Positions 12,089-23,590 of a stretch of DNA of 64,000 nucleotides are shown here, in pieces. The first letter of the stretch is position 1. Every line of letters starts with the position of its first letter. Under the pieces are notes generated by a model. It did no database searches. It was not told where the DNA came from and saw only the letters and a program-made list of their open reading frames with translations. Both the position numbers and the translations under genes were made by a program. This DNA comes from Epiperipatus broadwayi (Eukaryota; Onychophora; Udeonychophora; Euonychophora; Peripatidae), in contig JAQFVV010006504.1 in the NCBI GenBank assembly GCA_028023455.1, forward strand, positions 434,001 through 498,000. The letters run 5' to 3'.

Positions 12089-12945
12089 AAGTAAATTGAA
12101 ATTATTTAACTCATCTAAGTTTTTCAGATTATGTAATTATCTTTTCAAATATTGCTTTAGAAATGCAGGAAATGCTAGACATTATCAGATGAAAGTAAGA
12201 ACGTAGGATTAGAAATAAGTGTTAAAAAATTAAAGTAATGTTCAATGGAATTTTTTTTAAAAAAAATAAAGATCAGTTTTAAAAAAATACAGTTAATAAG
12301 AGTTGATGCTGATGTGCTACAAAATATTAACAATTACAAATATTTGGTCAGATTGTTACTACAGATGAAAACATGGATGAAATTAATCATAGGATTCAAC
12401 TTATTTGGAGTGTTTCTGGTAGAAATAACTTAATATTAAAATAAATATACCTGTATAAGAAAAGGAAGATTTTTAATAAATAGGTTTTACTAGTTTTTAC
12501 TTATGAATCTGAGAATTGTATGCTTAACAAAAGAGTAATATACTGATTTCAGACCATTCAACAAAGTATGGAGAGAAGCATGTTAGGAGTAACAAGAAGA
12601 GATCCGAAGTTAAATATATGTGTGAGAGAACAAACAGATGTTACTGATATTATTGAAATAATTAAGACACAGAAGTAGAGTTGGGCAGTGCATATTGTTA
12701 GAAGAGATGATAATACATAGAGAGTTGAGGTCTTAAACAGAATTCTGAGAGTTATTTTAAAAGACTTAGAAAGAGACCACATGTAAGCTGGATGGATGAA
12801 ATAAGAAAGTGTGCTGGAATAATGTGAAAAAGAGAGTATGAAGAAGAAAGAAATTGGATTGAACTTGGAAATATTTTTATTCTGCAGAGGAGTGATAATA
12901 ATTGAAAATGAGAATGATAATGATGCTGATGAAGAAAAACAGTAC

Positions 12946-15044
12946 ATATTTGCTAAGAAAAACTTGCTCTTGATTTTATTAAACCAGAACAGAAGAAAAA
13001 ATATATAGCACATTTTTTAAGTTTTTAAATCTTTAGGACCTAAATTAAAGCATTATTAAAAAGAAATTTCAAAATTATTTTTACAAAAATTATTTTAAAT
13101 ATATTGCACTGGTCACTTATCCACTTCTTTTGATTAGTGAGGATGTCCCTAGGTCACTTACTACCTAAAAAAATTAATTTACCATGATTAAGAGTAAATG
13201 TGGATAAAAAATGCCATCAGCTAGACCCAGGGAAAGAAAGAGACCTTTAACATTGTCTAGACAATTAAGAAAAGAACACAGAGACAAGCATTATCACAAG
13301 TAATTATAAACAATTTCATAGTTTATTAAATTTACAATAATAATTTCCAGGCAAACAAGTATAAAAGATTGTTTTAGATTTCTCTAGTGTATTTATCAGA
13401 GAATATATGTGCATATTGAAACATTAAACACCACGGCAGATAAGGTTTTACCCAATATTTAAAAAGGGATTTATAATTTCATCCTGTTAGCCATTTATAT
13501 AAACGAATTCCAGTTACCCTATTTAGAGATTTTAAAACACAGGATTTTGTAGGGAATACAATAAAACAGCACAGATGAGCTTTCATTAGCCCAGAAAAGA
13601 AGCATTGGGACTAAGAATACCATATGTCTGCAGAACAGCTCATGAATGACCATGTTCAAAATTGTCAAGATTGATTACAATACAAGAAAAGAAAATAGAA
13701 CAAAAAAAGATTATGATTTACTTAATCATAAATAGAGGAAAACAAAATCTCTGATTTAAAAAAAAAAACAGAACAATACATTTGATAAATTGCCAACCAA
13801 AATTTTTATGGTCTGCAAGAAATGCAAACTAAGATTGACTAAATTAATTATAATGAAAGAATACAAGACAGGCACATTAAAAGAAAATTTGAATATTTGC
13901 CAAAGCATTTATCAAGGGTTAGTAATATAAAAAGGCAGACAACTACATTATCTAAACTTGCAATACACTCTCAGACAAATAAATTCAAAATAATGGAATC
14001 TTAAAACTAAAATTTCAATACACACTATAAATCAAATGTATAATATTAAAGATATTTCAATGAGGAAACAAAATGGATTATAAAGACAGATTTCTTTTAA
14101 GATTAAGCTGAGAGTTTCCCAAGAGATTTAACTAGAGATTTAAGCTTTTCTTATAATAGGAAAAGATTTTATTTTGAGGCATAATGTTAGGTCTAGCTGA
14201 TTTTTTCCAGTGAGATTAGCAAAGTTCAGTTTATATATACTTTCATGTGATGGCTTTGATTTACTTTTCTATGTACAGGAGTCTGGAGGCAATCTTTGGA
14301 TCATTTCTGACTAGGCTTTTAAAACATGATCTTAAAAGCACAATTTGGAATCTGGGGCTCATCTTTGGGTTGATTTAGTACTGTATATTGTAAATATTTC
14401 TCATTGCATGTAGTTTTGGCATTCTGCAGAGAGAATCACTATTTAATAAAAAGTACTCAGTAATAAGGTATCAGAAGAATTTCCTATTACCAGACAGCAA
14501 AATATAATATCAGCAATAGTGATATAAAAAATGTGGACAGTAATCTTTAAAATATAAGGCAGCACAGCAATCTGAATAGGTATCACAAGCTAAATAATAA
14601 GAATGAGCAGAATAAAAATAATCCACAGAATAATCAAAAGTCAAAAATACAGGGCTATATATGTGAACTGTTATCTCCTGCTTAATCCTTAATTAGAAGT
14701 TTTGACCAGGGTAAATATTTATCTCCTTAATCATAATTTTAAAAAACAACATCTGACCAGGGCTCTTATCTCATTCAAAATTAATTTTAAAAAGTAAATG
14801 CAAAAGTAAGTCTCAGTTTTTTTAAAAAATAGATTACAATCAGAAATAAAAAAACTTGATTGCAATCAAAACTTTTTAAAATTTAAATGCCTTTTCAAAA
14901 AGATTAAAATTTTCTTGCTTTTAATTACTTTGAGAAAAAAGCAAGTGAAAAAAAAAACTATTTGAAATCAAGATCTATTGCAAAGTAAAATCATTCAATT
15001 TAAAATATAAATGAGTATGTGGGTTATTGCATGTATTCTTAATG
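12946..15044. other. Gene-free stretch
   Basis: No exon, ORF with family motifs, or mobile-element terminus was recognised. Sequence near 13250-13450 (AGTTTATTAAATTTACAATAA) resembles 52970-53000 weakly and may be an old repeat. Confidence 0.45.
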
Positions 15045-15063
15045 TATATATATATATATATAT
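15045..15063. repeat. (TA)n tract bordering hammerhead tandem repeat
   Basis: A TA run that abuts the first unit of the 410-bp tandem array. Confidence 0.85.
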
Positions 15064-15213
15064 GAAAAACAAAAACAAGTTTTATATACATAAAAACCTG
15101 CTATCGCTTGTATTAATGATCAATAGATGGAGCTTTACCAAGACCTCCAAACAAGCATATTTGTTTACATAAACATCAGAGTCAATATTCACTGTCTCTT
15201 TCATTTTGCTCCA

Positions 15214-15260
15214 CCCTCAGATCAGCTGATTTCAAGCTGATTTGCTCTTATCAGTGAAGG
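15214..15260 (-). ncRNA. Type I hammerhead ribozyme, unit 1 (probably inactive)
   Basis: This 47-nt motif is identical in layout to the unit 2 ribozyme, but the core reads CTGATAA in place of CTGATGA. That is G8 changed to A, the residue acting as general acid. Stems I (CCTTCA/TGAGGG), II (GAGC/GCTT) and III are unchanged. Cleavage would fall after C17 at 15220 if activity remained. Confidence 0.85.
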
Positions 15261-15627
15261 ATAGGAGTTAGAAACTAGACCTAAATATTAACTCCAAGCG
15301 TTTATGCAAAACGTTTCTATCAGTTTGCAAGCATGAATTTTTTAGACACCTAAATGTCTTCAAACTTAGCCTATCAAACTAGATAGCTATATGGGTCTGA
15401 TATCAGTTCAGTTTCTCCACATAGTCAAACCTTCTGCATTCTATATCATTTCAAGAAAACTTTAAAGGTACATTTATAAAAAACAAAAACAAGTTTTATA
15501 TACGTAAAAACCTGCTATTGCTTGTATTAATGATCAATAGATGGAGCTTTACTAAGACCTCCAAACAAGCATATTTGTTTACATAAACATCAGAGTCAAT
15601 ATTCACTCTCTCTTTCATTTTGCTCCA

Positions 15628-15674
15628 CCCTCAGATCAGCTGATTTCAAGCTGATTTGCTCTCATCAGTGAAGG
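15628..15674 (-). ncRNA. Type I hammerhead ribozyme, unit 2 (intact core)
   Basis: Read on the minus strand: stem I CCTTCA (15674-15669), CTGATGA (15668-15662), stem II GAGC, loop AAATCA, GCTT, then GAAA (15647-15644), stem III TCAGCTGA, U16.1 and C17 (15635-15634), and stem I TGAGGG (15633-15628). All invariant core residues are present, including G8 and G12. Stem III closes with A15.1-U16.1, U-A and C-G under an AGCU loop. Cleavage is predicted 3' of C17 at 15634, 414 nt from the equivalent site in unit 1. Confidence 0.9.
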
Positions 15675-16004
15675 ATAGGTGTTAGAAACTAGACCTAAAT
15701 ATTAACTCCAAGCGTTTATGCAAAACGTTTCTATCAGTTTGCAAGCATGAATTTTTTAGACACCTAAATGTCTTCAAACTCAGCCTATCAAACTAGATAG
15801 CTATATGGGTCTGATATCAGTTCAGTTTCTCCACATAGTCAAAGCTTCTGCAATTTATATCATTGCAAGAAAACTTTAAAGGTACATTTATGAAAAACAA
15901 GTTTTATATACATAAAAACCTGCTATCGCTTGTATTAATGATCAATAGATGGAGCTTTACCAAGACCTCCAAACAAGCATATTTGTTTACATATACATCA
16001 GAGT

Positions 16005-16006
<2 letters not shown>

Positions 16007-16041
<35 letters not shown>
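16007..16041. repeat. (TA)n tract
   Basis: The array's third unit is truncated exactly where this TA run starts. Confidence 0.9.
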
Positions 16042-16042
<1 letters not shown>

Positions 16043-16689
16043 TTTTAAATAACTTTCTTTTAAATCTTTACTAAACAGCAAAAAGTTATTATCATTATCA
16101 ATAATTATGCCTCCATTATAAGATTGTTAAAAAAGCAATCTTCATTAAAATAATTCTAATTGTTTAAAACCAATTATTTTTAGATAAATTTAAATTTAGG
16201 CCACATCAAATCTATTATAAAGAAGTTATTCCATCCATAACTTTTTTTAAAAGATATTATAGCGAGTGCTACTTTTTACATCTAAACTCATCCTATGGTT
16301 CTATTTAAATAATGATCTTGAGTAATATTTTTAGTTGCAGTAAACTAATTAAATTGATAAAATTCTTTTTAACAGAGTTATTTAAGTGGCTGAAATAATA
16401 AAAATACAAAATTTTGCATAATGGCCTTCCATGTGTTTAGTTCTCTCCTACTTTATTTAATATATTTATCCAGTGAATGTTCTGCAATCATATATAAGCA
16501 ATTGATCTATATTCATTTCATATCTTGACTTCAATAAAAAAAAGTTTGTTTGGTGAAATAGAATAATTAATAAGTTATGAAAATATTGAACGTATTTCTT
16601 ATTTAAACAACAAGAAAGGTATCATAATTTGAATATACTTTCTATAATATTTAAATATAAGAATAGTGTATACACTTATGCTATATGTA

Positions 16690-16930
16690 GTTAGAGGGAT
16701 TTGAACCCAAACTTTCTATTAAAGTTTGAATATTTGCTATATTAATAAAAATTGTGCATGTATTATATATATGAAAATTGAAAAAACAGACCAACTTATG
16801 AGTGCTGGTTCAGCATGAACTACATATATTGAATGTCATTTATTCTTTTCACATGTATATGATCATCTGTATGGGTTATATAGGATAGAGCAGATGATGA
16901 GGTAGGAGCTTGAATATCACTTTTTGTAGC
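16690..16930 (+). repeat. Dispersed hammerhead-bearing repeat, copy A (older)
   Basis: About 240 bp aligns loosely with 22240-22500: TTTCTATTAAAGT, then the hammerhead, then GATAG followed by a GATGATGAGG-like string. A tRNA B-box-like string (GGTTCAAATCC on minus, near 16697-16708) lies at the left edge. Boundaries are approximate. Confidence 0.6.
16791..16832 (+). ncRNA. Degenerate type I hammerhead ribozyme, copy A
   Basis: The order is CCAA, CTTATGA (core with G5 changed to T), GTGCTG-GTT-CAGCAT stem II (six pairs, including one G-U), GAAC (A15.1 changed to C), TACATAT stem III loop, A17, TTGA. Stem I is CCAA with TTG. Two core substitutions predict loss of activity. Confidence 0.7.
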
Positions 16931-19900
16931 AATTGAACTGAAGCATTACACACTACTTCACACTACATAATATTAATATTAGGAATGTAACCTAATGCTT
17001 TTTTTATATCTATAAAAAGTTGTCTATTGAAAAAATAACTGGGACTAGTTTTGGTTGTGATTTAAATATTCTGAAAAATATTTTTTTAACATTAACATAT
17101 TGTTCTGGGGAATACTGTGTCTCGTTTTTTGGAAAAATATATTATATTAAATTTTATAAATGTTAATTAAATATTATCATTTGAAATATTAATAACATAC
17201 TCATGTTCAATCCTCTTATAGATTGTCACATTCTTTCTACACATGTTATTAGAAAACAAATTTTCTTACAAAATTTATCATTAATTCAAAATAGTTTCAT
17301 CAACTAAATTAAAATCTCTTTCTGAATGTCAGATAAGGTACTAGCCTTATGCAATCTTAAATTTATGATACAAAAATTAGCTTTTTATGAGACTTCAGTA
17401 TTTTTTTTTTCAAATAAAATGATAAATTCTGCTGGATATAAACTTCCTAGACATTATTAGATTCTCATCTACAGATCAAGATCAGATGTCGTTATTTAAA
17501 TTGTAGTAGTCAAATCAAAAAAAGTATATTTAATAATTGTTTGTTTAAATATATATGGTCATAATTGAAAGATTTAATAAAACTAGCAAAGAATTTATTT
17601 CCTAGTTATAATCTTTGTAGTTTTTTTAATAGAATTTGTGAATAATTAGCTGTTTAAAATTCATTCATTTGCTAAATAAACAATTGCAATAATTATTTCT
17701 GATACATAATAAAAAAGAAATGATTGATGTAAGATTTTTTAAATATAAATTTAAAAATAAATGTGTTTGTCATGCTTAATATATTAGATTGACAATGAGA
17801 ATTTTATAATGACACCATATACTGATACAAAATAAAGATGTTAAATTAAAATATTTAATTTAACATCTGTGGTTACTCTTTGATTATAGTTTATTTCAAT
17901 TATTACTCCAAACCCTTATCTTCTACAAAGAATTGTCATTTGATGTCCCTATTAGCATAAATGAAATTTATTTTATATATATGATTGTCTAAATCATTCT
18001 GGCTTGCTAAATCATTATATTGAAATTATATATTTTATTTTCATTAAAGTGATAGATTAAATTCATATTCATGATAGTGATGATACAGAATTGCCCTGTT
18101 ATATAATATAATTATAATAAAGGCAGCAAAGACAATTTATAATAGAAACAATTAGTCAAGTATACTGAAAACATTTAAATACAATATTAGTATTAACAAA
18201 CAAAAAAAATATAAAAGTGTAACTGTACAAATGTTGGGAATAAATATGTATTAAATAAAATCTTACCTATCTCTTGATGATGATTGGATTTGTAAGTAAG
18301 CAAGTTCTCATCACAACTTATATTTTATTTTAATCTACAATATCGATAATAATATTTATCTCTTATGTTACTTATTAACACTTATTTTTCCATCCTTTAT
18401 ATCCATATTAAAGAAAAGATATGAAGATAAATATTTGTATAAAACATATAATTAAATAAAGTTCATGACATCAAACTAAATGTAACTTTAAAGTTTATAA
18501 GGAAAATGTTTTAATAAAAAATTATATGAGTCATTAATTTATTCCAGGTAAGATGGTAAAATGAGAGTGGTCTAGAACATCCATTAAGTTACTTATAATG
18601 GCCTTCTTAGAACTTCTGATTAGGAGTGTGAAGTTGTTTGATCCATTTATTAATAGAAAATTTAATGTTTCACAGCATAGATGTTACATTAGGGCAATTT
18701 TATCCCAGTTTTGACAATTATAATTTCATGTGGCTTTGCAATTTACAGTGCATGGTTGTCTGAATTTTTATTTATATATTTTTACTAAAATCTCTTAAAT
18801 AAATTAAGAACAATATTTTTTTTTACTATTACATATACTTACTTATAAACAATTTGATCTATGATTTAGAATTAGAAATACTAGAAATTTAAATTATAAT
18901 TTTGAACATTTCACTTTTGAATTCCTCAGTTGGCCTGTTTTGACTCTATATGTTTATTTATTTATTTCTTGAATGTCTTAATTAGTTATATCTATTAATA
19001 TTTCACCTCAATGGTAGCTGGTATTCTCTACTTAAATTCAGCAAATTGTTCAGCAGATGAGAAATTTTTATCTGAATTCTAAGAAACTCAGTTGGTTTTT
19101 ATATTTTCCTATTATTAAAATGAAAATGTTCTATTAAAGATAATTTTTTATGGCTTTGAATAGGAAGTTCCTGATTTTAATATAGGTCAATTGTTTACTT
19201 CATTATTAGTGATTATTATACATAGATAATATGCTAATAACAATAAAAAAATTATGTATTTTTTTCTTTAAAATAATTTTATATTTCTTGCTGTATTGTT
19301 GTAGTCTATCAGAGTTACATCACAATTAATGACAATTTTAATAATGGTTAGTTGTCATGTAAGGGTTTTATAGTTTAATTCAAATACCTATGTATCCTAT
19401 GATTAAGTTAGGGGTTTGAATATATGTATAACAAATAATGTTTTCTCAATTATAGTGCTTCATTTTTAGTAATGTAGTGTTTAGTAGATGTCATTACACT
19501 GGGTCTTGGATTCGAATTAGATAAAAAAGTGTGTAAATGATACTGGAGTAATGTAAGGGCCATACTTTACAATATATATAAGTGTGTGTATGTGTGTGTC
19601 TGCGCGCGCGCGTATACAATCAATAATATTTAAACCATAGTGAAATATAAAATTATATTTCAGCAAATAATACGTGAACAATTAATTATTGTGGTATTAA
19701 TGTTTAAAATTGCTTTGCCTGAACTTATGCAGTACATTTTTATTATAGTTAAATTGGAATTTATTATAGCAAATATTTATATAAATGAATTAAAATAACC
19801 AAAATCTTTTGGAGAGAACTAATATAAAATCATAAAGTTTGGCATATAATTAATGCAAAACTTGATACTATTAGAAAAAATTCTAGTGTTTTATTCTACA

Positions 19901-19955
19901 ATAGTTGATACTTACTTTATAATGAGTATATATAAAAGTTTGTTATATTAAGTAT

Positions 19956-19991
<36 letters not shown>

Positions 19992-19993
19992 CT

Positions 19994-20024
<31 letters not shown>

Positions 20025-22054
20025 TTAATAGAAAAATAAAAATATGCAAACGATTTTATTATGCTTTGATTTAAATTAAACATTATTATCCTTATTCCTG
20101 TGGATATTTTGCTTATAATTATCACAAAATTAATCATTACATTTAAACATTTTTCAGAAGTAATTAATCATAATAAATGGCAATCTTATTATACAACTTA
20201 AATTTTGCATAAATTATTTATTAAACTAAATATATTTTAAATTATATCTAAACAAATTTACTCCTATCCTTACTAATAAATAGCATTTTTATGGAGGCAG
20301 TTTACATTTTTATTATATCGTTCATTATTTCTTTGCAAAGTAATTTTATTTAGTTAGTAATTTAAATAACATTTACTTTAATAGCATACAATAAAAAGGA
20401 GTGTTATATTATGCTTACATTTAATTGTGATTATATTACATTTAATCTTTAAAATAAATACATAATTTTAAAAATATATATAATTTTTAAAGAGTTATTT
20501 TTTGATGTTTATGTACTTAATAAAATTATCTTAATATTATACAGATTTGGATGTTTAAAGGTGAAAGCAGTAGCTTAAATAGATAAATATGATCCATGAT
20601 TCTCCAGATTAATAAAGATTAAACCATATTTACTTTACTTTGGTCAAGCTAGAAAGAAACAAAACTCACTATTAGCTAATGCTTATTAATTTCTGTTTCT
20701 TTTCTTACCAAGCAAAATTCAATTTTTTTTTTAATATTTTATATAAATTTTAATAATTAATTACGGAAAATTTATTACAAGCTAACTTTTTTATATTAAT
20801 AATAAAATCACAAATAATATTTTTTAAATACCCTCTAAACAAAAATGGTAATATTTTGTAAATTTTAATTTCATTCTCTTGAGTAAATCTACTAACTTTC
20901 CTGGTCGTTTCCAATATTGAAATTGTAAAATCGCATTTCCATTTTAACAATCAATATATTTACTGAAACATAAGAAAGAATCTATCACTTTAATATATAA
21001 AACAACTGCAAACATTTTTTATTTCTTTATATTATTGATTCCATTTCCTTTTTGTTAAAACTTATTTCTAGATCTTTTTAAATTATTTATTTTTTTATAA
21101 GTTTTGAGACTAAAATTTAATTAAAACAACAAGAATATATTTTATTAAGTATTGTATTTCACTTTGTCTTTAAAAAAGAGCATTAAAACTTAAAGTTAAA
21201 TATCTCACAAATAAGAAACTAATTAAAGCAAAAAAAAATATTTTGTGTGTATTAATCTTCAAGTGATATCGCCATTTAATTAATTAGAATTTTTTTAATG
21301 AGATTATTTTAAATTACTTAAGTGACACTAAAATTCATAAAGCAACCTAAAAAATATTTTATATAAGTTAAAATAATGATAATTGAATGAGTAATTGCTC
21401 TGACCACAGAGTGAAAAGATGAGTTAATCTTTATCAATTAATTTTAGAATTTGAGTTTGTTATTTATTGCTGCATTAAATCGCAAAAGGCGTCTGTGTAG
21501 ATTTTACCAGTAATCTTCACTCTAGTCATTCAGAAGTCTCATTGAACCTAGATGTTAAGTGTTTTTTATATATTATGGAAATTAAATCTTGCCTTTTTTT
21601 TAATTTTATTTTTAGCTAGCATTGCTATATAAAACATTAACTTTATTTAAAAAACATTTTCCGCCTAATTAATATTAAAACTTTTAAAGACTAAAATTTC
21701 TTCCATTTCACATTATTTGAACTCAGAATTTACAAAGTTTTCAAGATGAATAATCTATTTTTGAGGTCTAATTAAAGTAGCTAAAGTTCATACAAAGATA
21801 TCAATGTTGGGTTCCTTTGTAATTGCTTAAGCCAATCTGTGTCTTGCATTTCTGTATTAACTATCTATGTAAAACATTATCTTAAGAATATTTTTGTAAT
21901 TTTCAAAAGTAAAATCAATGAATATATTTCTTTTTTCTTTTCTTTTCAATATTCTAATTACTAACATATGACTATTTATCACTCCGATTTTTGCATTTTT
22001 TTCCCTTTTACTTTAAAATAAAAATTATTGCCATTAATTATTATTATTATTTTA
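16931..22054. other. Gene-free stretch with simple repeats
   Basis: No exon or gene recognised. It contains a TG/CG purine-pyrimidine tract at about 19583-19613 (TGTGTG then GCGCGCGCGC), (TA)n at about 19960-20018, and a hairpin at 17837-17867 with 14-bp perfect arms (GATGTTAAATTAAA) and a 3-nt centre. Confidence 0.55.
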
Positions 22055-22239
22055 TATATATATATATATATTATCATAAGAGGCCTTTATTTCTTTACAT
22101 GAACAACTAAAATTTTGTAAAGTTTATAGACAATTTTTAAATAAGATTTTAAATAAATGAAATAGAATGAGAAGGTTGGCACTAAACTAGGCTCTGAGCA
22201 TTCCATCATCAGATTTTCAATGAAATGGATGGCTGAAGA

Positions 22240-22500
22240 TTTGCAGGGTGAAGTGATTTGAAGCCTTTCTATTAAAGTATGAAGATTGGTTATCTTTATA
22301 TAAGCTGAGCTTTGATTGTATATATGTATGAAGATGATAATCTGGACCAACTGATGAGTGCTCGTTTAGCATGAAATATGTATACTGGAGATTATTTATC
22401 TTTTTAACGTGTGTGTGATCAAGTGTATCATCAGTATAAGATAGCATGGATGGTTGAGGGTCATGTGAAATTATGAGTTCAAACCCCTATATATTATATA
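22240..22500 (+). repeat. Dispersed hammerhead-bearing repeat, copy B
   Basis: Related to the copy at 16.7-16.9 kb. After the ribozyme comes a tRNA-like segment at about 22440-22490: an A-box-like TAGCATGGATGG, and AGTTCAAACCCC matching a B box at roughly the normal spacing. No full cloverleaf can be drawn, so this is at most a tRNA-derived SINE remnant. A TA-rich tract follows. Confidence 0.65.
22337..22395 (+). ncRNA. Type I hammerhead ribozyme, copy B (intact core)
   Basis: Outer stem I ATAATCT (22337-22343) pairs with AGATTAT (22389-22395); inner stem I CCAA pairs with CTGG except for one A-C mismatch. The core is CTGATGA (22351-22357). Stem II is GTGCT/AGCAT with loop CGTTT (one G-U at its base), then GAAA (22373-22376). 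Stem III is two pairs around ATGT, with U16.1 at 22383 and A17 at 22384. A UA cleavage site obeys the UH rule. The stem I mismatch may lower activity. Confidence 0.85.
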
Positions 22501-22939
22501 TATAAGTGCAGGTATAATAAAGCCTGTACTGAAGAAAAAATTCATATTTTAAAATAAATGAAATAGGTAACCTATCAGAAACAATCTAAATTATTTTGTT
22601 TTTTTATTAATTTAATTAACTATTTATTTGATTTTATGTTTTAAAAGATTTAACTTTTTATTTTGTTTTTAATTTGGGAAATTATATTTATTCCTTAAGG
22701 TATTTGCAACTAGTACAAATTATTTTTACACAATATTAGTATTAGAAATTTTTTATGCATGGCATATAAGACAATAAAATGTTTAGGAGAAATTTAATTA
22801 AATTTTAAAACACCATTAAACATATCTATCACAATTATAATGTAATAAATTAATTTGATTTTTATAATTATTAATTTTTAGCATAAATATAAAAATGTAT
22901 ATTGTATTAAGCTTAAAGCTAAACTAGTTAATAAAATAA

Positions 22940-23178
22940 TCAAAATTACCCCAAATTCACAACTCAACCAGATTAGATAAATTTTAAACACAATCAATAG
23001 TTTACCTGTTATAAGCAGACTTCTCAACAAGATAACAAATTTATATTAAATGCTACACACATTCCATTTTCACCCCATACACCCTTACTATTAAAAGTAC
23101 ATTTAAATATAGTCATTGCTTCAGAATCATAAATTATTAATAATAAAGATTCTTTAATTCTTCTTTTCATTTCAACTG
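22940..23178 (-). mobile_element. PLE 3' fragment, inverted
   Basis: The reverse complement matches the end of the PLE at 7.07-7.35 kb: AAAAGAAGAATTAAAGAATC, GATTCTGAAGCAAT, AAGGGTGTATGGGG, GAGAAGTCTGCTTATAACAG and AATTTGGGGTAATTTTG. Only the last ~55 codons and the 3' region remain, with frame breaks. Confidence 0.8.
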
Positions 23179-23199
23179 GGATATCTCAGTTCTGTTTTC

Positions 23200-23540
23200 T
23201 ATATTCATGAAAAAGGATACAAACCACATTATTCGTTTTAATGAGGCTAATATTGATTGTCTTGTTTGAAAGAAATGAAATGAACAGAAGAATTAAAGAA
23301 TCTTTAATATTAAAAATTTATGATTCTAAAGAAATGAACTTATTTAAAAGTTATTTGAATATTAATGATGTGGAGGATGTATGTGGAGTTTTGGGTAATA
23401 ATCTAAATTTCTTATCTTGTAGTTCTTTACACTTGAGAAGTTTGCTTGCAGCTGTGAAACCATTTATTGTGTTTTAGAGTTTTTTGGTCTAGTCGGTTCT
23501 TGCTGTGAATTTGGAGTGATTTTGATTATTATATTAAGGT
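23200..23540 (+). mobile_element. PLE 3' fragment, direct
   Basis: It holds ERNEMNRRIKESLILKIY (compare ERNEIKRRIKESLLLKIY in the copy at 6.5-7.2 kb), then the TTCTTTACACTTGAG hairpin region and TTTGGAGTGATTTTG. It lies head to head with the inverted fragment ending at 23178. The upstream HEK-x-T-H part is frameshifted, so no endonuclease can be made. Confidence 0.82.
23241..23477 (+). pseudogene. Remnant of PLE GIY-YIG C terminus
   Basis: Residues 7-35 correspond to the helix after the GIY-YIG core (VLFERNEMNRRIKESL...). The catalytic GVVYF and YIG segments are absent. The ATG is internal to the element and the tail reads into its 3' region. Confidence 0.75.
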
Positions 23541-23590
23541 ATATTTATATTTAGATAATTACTAACTATTTTTTTAATTTCATTTTACAG

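Larger units (their letters stand above)
9840..12945 (+). mobile_element. Decayed RTE-type LINE, copy 1
   Basis: Translations follow the younger copy at 24.8-27.5 kb from end to end. The N-terminal endonuclease start (IGTYN-RSLLSE) is near 9873-9910, KIDGVSGNMEILVIQL at 10093-10150, the RT palm at 11720-11960, and the C-terminal ETW-like and HI-R region at 12500-12800. Frequent stops and indels, a (TA)n expansion inside the endonuclease, and a hAT-like insertion show that it is old. The 3' end passes into GAT-rich simple sequence near 12900-12940, as expected for RTE elements. It retains more of the N terminus than copy 2. Confidence 0.82.
15064..16008 (-). repeat. Tandem ~410-bp repeat with hammerhead ribozymes (retrozyme-like)
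   Basis: Unit 1 begins at 15064, unit 2 at about 15478 and partial unit 3 at about 15892, judged by the landmark ACAAGTTTTATATAC (15075, 15489, 15897), giving periods of 414 and 408 bp. Units 1 and 2 are about 97% alike by eye. Unit 3 is cut after about 115 bp at GAGTCAATA, where a (TA)n tract begins. No protein is encoded. Each full unit holds a type I hammerhead on the minus strand, so minus-strand transcripts would be cut to unit length. That architecture matches animal retrozymes and hammerhead satellites. An ordinary satellite with a chance motif is unlikely because all core elements are present. Confidence 0.9.

Noticed and set aside
22440-22490. Functional tRNA gene
   Set aside because: A- and B-box-like strings are present but acceptor and anticodon stems cannot be drawn.
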